A DNA stretch of 64,000 bases from JALOLV01 sp046295175 (GTDB taxonomy: Bacteria; Bacteroidota; Bacteroidia; Cytophagales; Spirosomataceae). The notes under the pieces are model-generated. The model had not been told where the DNA came from and did not search any database. It saw only the letters and a list, made by a program, of their open reading frames with translations. Position 1 is the first letter of the stretch. Each line of letters starts with the position of its first letter. Of the stretch, positions 62,602 through 64,000 are shown one piece after another. The stretch is from the NCBI GenBank assembly GCA_046295175.1, contig JBKBNY010000007.1, forward strand, positions 1 to 64,000, read 5' to 3'. A program made the position numbers and the translations under genes.

Positions 62602-63456
62602 AATCTCTTTCAGATTTGCCTTGATGTTATTACAAATCGTATCGAGTGGTAAATCGTTGGCATCAGTTCCGAACGGGTTTTCGATTTCTTCGGCGATTAA
62701 CTCAATACTCGCAAAGGCATAAAATACCATCGTAACAATCAGAATAGCCCAGTATTTGAATTCTAAAACAAATCCAATCGGGAGTGTTAGCACATAAATA
62801 AAGATAAATTTCTTTAAAAAAAGGCTATAAGCATACGGAATCGGTGTTTTTTTGATACGCTCACACGCCCCGATATTATCCGTAAATGATTGCAGCTCAG
62901 CATTGAGATAAAGCATTTGCTCTTGCGTAATTGTCTTATTATCAACCAATTCTTGAACCTCCTGATAAATCGCCTTCATGATTTGGTTTGGCACGTGGCT
63001 AATTGCTCCGTAGAAATCTTTTTTGTATTTATCGGTTTCTTCGAGATGTTCGAGATGCACACCCGAACGCAAATGCTCTTTGGCAGCAAAAACATAATTT
63101 GTTATTAGAATCCGTAATCGTTCAAGGGTGGCTTCATCTTTTACCAAAACACTTAGTTTCAAAGCCAGATTACGAGAATTATTCGTAAAACTTCCCCAAA
63201 GTCGGCGGCCTTCCCACCAGCGGTCGTAGGCGGTATTGGTCCTGAAAACCAACAACATCGACAGCACAAAACCTACCAAAGAATGCACAACGGTTGGATT
63301 TTTGGGCGGAATCTCCATAATTTGGGTTTCTACATACGCCAAGCCAGCCGTGTAGATACCCAAAAGCCCCATTGTAGGCAATAGGATTCTAAAAGTATCG
63401 CTCTTGTGGAGCATAAAAATGAGTTTCCACCAGCTTTTTGGGTTATAATCAACCAT
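62593..63456 (-). CDS. Bestrophin-like (UPF0187) ion channel
   Basis: 287 residues. The family hallmark is LLVFRTNTAYDRWWEGRRLWGSFTNNSRN near 75-100, preceded by span LLPTMGLLGIYTAGLAYV and followed by the C-terminal half with IPYAYSLFLKKFIFIYVLTLPIG and EEIENPFGTDANDLPLD. Bacterial bestrophins are pentameric channels, some sodium-selective. Convergent and slightly overlapping with the upstream hydrolase. Confidence 0.93.
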   Translation of the reverse strand: MVDYNPKSWWKLIFMLHKSDTFRILLPTMGLLGIYTAGLAYVETQIMEIPPKNPTVVHSLVGFVLSMLLVFRTNTAYDRWWEGRRLWGSFTNNSRNLALKLSVLVKDEATLERLRILITNYVFAAKEHLRSGVHLEHLEETDKYKKDFYGAISHVPNQIMKAIYQEVQELVDNKTITQEQMLYLNAELQSFTDNIGACERIKKTPIPYAYSLFLKKFIFIYVLTLPIGFVLEFKYWAILIVTMVFYAFASIELIAEEIENPFGTDANDLPLDTICNNIKANLKEILP

Positions 63457-63473
63457 TTTTCAATCAAAAAAAT

Positions 63474-63498
63474 ATACCACGTCTTGTGGGCGTGGTAT
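63474..63498 (-). terminator. Terminator of ftsZ
   Basis: ATACCACG (63474-63481) and CGTGGTAT (63491-63498), a perfect 8-bp stem; ATTTTTTTGATTG follows on the minus strand. Confidence 0.8.
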
Positions 63499-63526
63499 GT
63501 TATGTAATACTGTTATTTCTGAATTT

Positions 63527-64000
63527 TTAGAGGATATTCTTCGCTAATAATGTTTCGTAGAATTCATCCAAATCAATTGAGTCGAGATTATTCGATGCAA
63601 AAACCTTTTGAGGTTCGAGCAATTTTGCTCCGTTTCGGTGATACGCAGGGCTTCTCAATACCTGATTTTGAGTACCCTCTTTCTCAAACTTCTTAATCAT
63701 ATCCAGAATCCTCTCGTAATCATCCACGGTTTCTTCAACTTTTTCTTTCTCCTTCTCTTTGGCTTTTTCTTCTTCTTCGCGTCTATCAAAACCCGCCGCC
63801 ACGACCGTCACTCTTACTTTACTACCTAAAGACCTATCAATCGCAAAACCGTATTTGAAGAGCCTTGCTTCATCAACGATTTGCTCCTCGACAAACGTAG
63901 TAACGGTGTTTTGGTCCGACATCTGAATCTCGTATTCGGGTTTTTCGTCGCTGTACGCAATCGAAACCAATACCCTTTGAGCTCCACGGACATCGTTGCT
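63527..64000 (-). CDS. ftsZ: FtsZ, C-terminal part (5' end beyond window)
   Basis: 158 codons remain, open to the window edge. The remaining GTPase C-domain shows VSIAYSDEKPEYEIQMSD, TTFVEEQIVDEARLFKYGFAIDRSLGSKVRVTVVAAGFD, matching the FtsZ end (RVTVIATGF). A highly charged linker (KEKEKEKVEETVDDYERI) follows, then SPAYHRNGAKLL, which resembles the conserved FtsZ C-terminal peptide that binds FtsA, and an extra acidic tail LDSIDLDEFYETLLAKNIL. The cell-division ring protein. Neighbouring division genes are outside the window. Confidence 0.92.
   Translation of the reverse strand, partial: SNDVRGAQRVLVSIAYSDEKPEYEIQMSDQNTVTTFVEEQIVDEARLFKYGFAIDRSLGSKVRVTVVAAGFDRREEEEKAKEKEKEKVEETVDDYERILDMIKKFEKEGTQNQVLRSPAYHRNGAKLLEPQKVFASNNLDSIDLDEFYETLLAKNIL

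Noticed and set aside
1..64000. tRNA or rRNA genes
   Set aside because: No T-loop consensus with a matching cloverleaf and no conserved rRNA stretch was seen by eye; a tRNAscan run would settle it.

Overview
The window looks like a chromosome segment from an AT-leaning Bacteroidota, most likely a Cytophagales (Runella/Emticicia/Arcicella-like) organism. Support: CarboxypepD_reg/TonB-dependent receptors, Ig-like 'CHU_C-associated' repeats, choice-of-anchor domains, DUF983, DUF1684, DUF1080 and ThuA/PQQ-type fusion genes, LytTR regulation, several TAnnTTTG (-7) promoter motifs and almost no Shine-Dalgarno signals. The genus is inference. No tRNA, rRNA, CRISPR array or transposase was seen.

Layout. 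(1) 1-9803: a cell-surface module, all on the minus strand: a solitary LytTR DNA-binding protein, a translationally coupled beta-helix/Ig surface protein, and the first 2162 codons of a giant secreted protein ending, within the window, in a 249-bp (83-residue) tandem array that continues past the edge. (2) 10221-15587: an accessory, probably defence-related island: WYL regulator, divergent RecD-like helicase, an orphan antitoxin with a possible toxin scar, and a two-gene unit of an SMC/OLD-like AAA ATPase plus an unrecognised 325-residue partner, with conspicuously AT-rich DNA. This pair is the best candidate for an undescribed system. (3) 15598-24692: TonB receptor, small secreted protein, then housekeeping (aminopeptidase P, dxs, miaE, thioredoxin, DUF983, MazG-like). 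(4) 24754-27042: membrane TPR protein and a small secreted protein. (5) 27085-36779: a sugar module that fits the 3-keto-glycoside pathway (ThuA/sugar-dehydrogenase/cytochrome fusion, DUF1080 hydrolase, TIM-barrel isomerase, Gfo/Idh/MocA dehydrogenase, divergent MFS permease), interrupted by two Uma2-family genes and an IVP-like four-helix-bundle gene bracketed by 18-19 bp inverted repeats. (6) 37007-50485: nitrilase, MATE pump, CBS protein, hydrolases, FAD oxidoreductase, DUF1684, PhnP-like MBL protein, CheY-like regulator, envelope proteins including a lipoprotein serpin, and an isolated mraY. (7) 50881-57431: acyl-CoA dehydrogenase under a promoter framed by twin palindromes, a LytS/LytR-type two-component system and a divergent TonB-type beta-barrel protein. 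(8) 57529-64000: a decayed copy of the 5-formyl-THF cyclo-ligase 5' region, a lectin-like secreted protein, the intact cyclo-ligase, asd, twin alpha/beta hydrolases, a bestrophin-like channel and the 3' part of ftsZ.

Most transcription units are closed by clear hairpins, often with perfect 8-15 bp stems, which are listed. All functions come from reading motifs; no database search was run.
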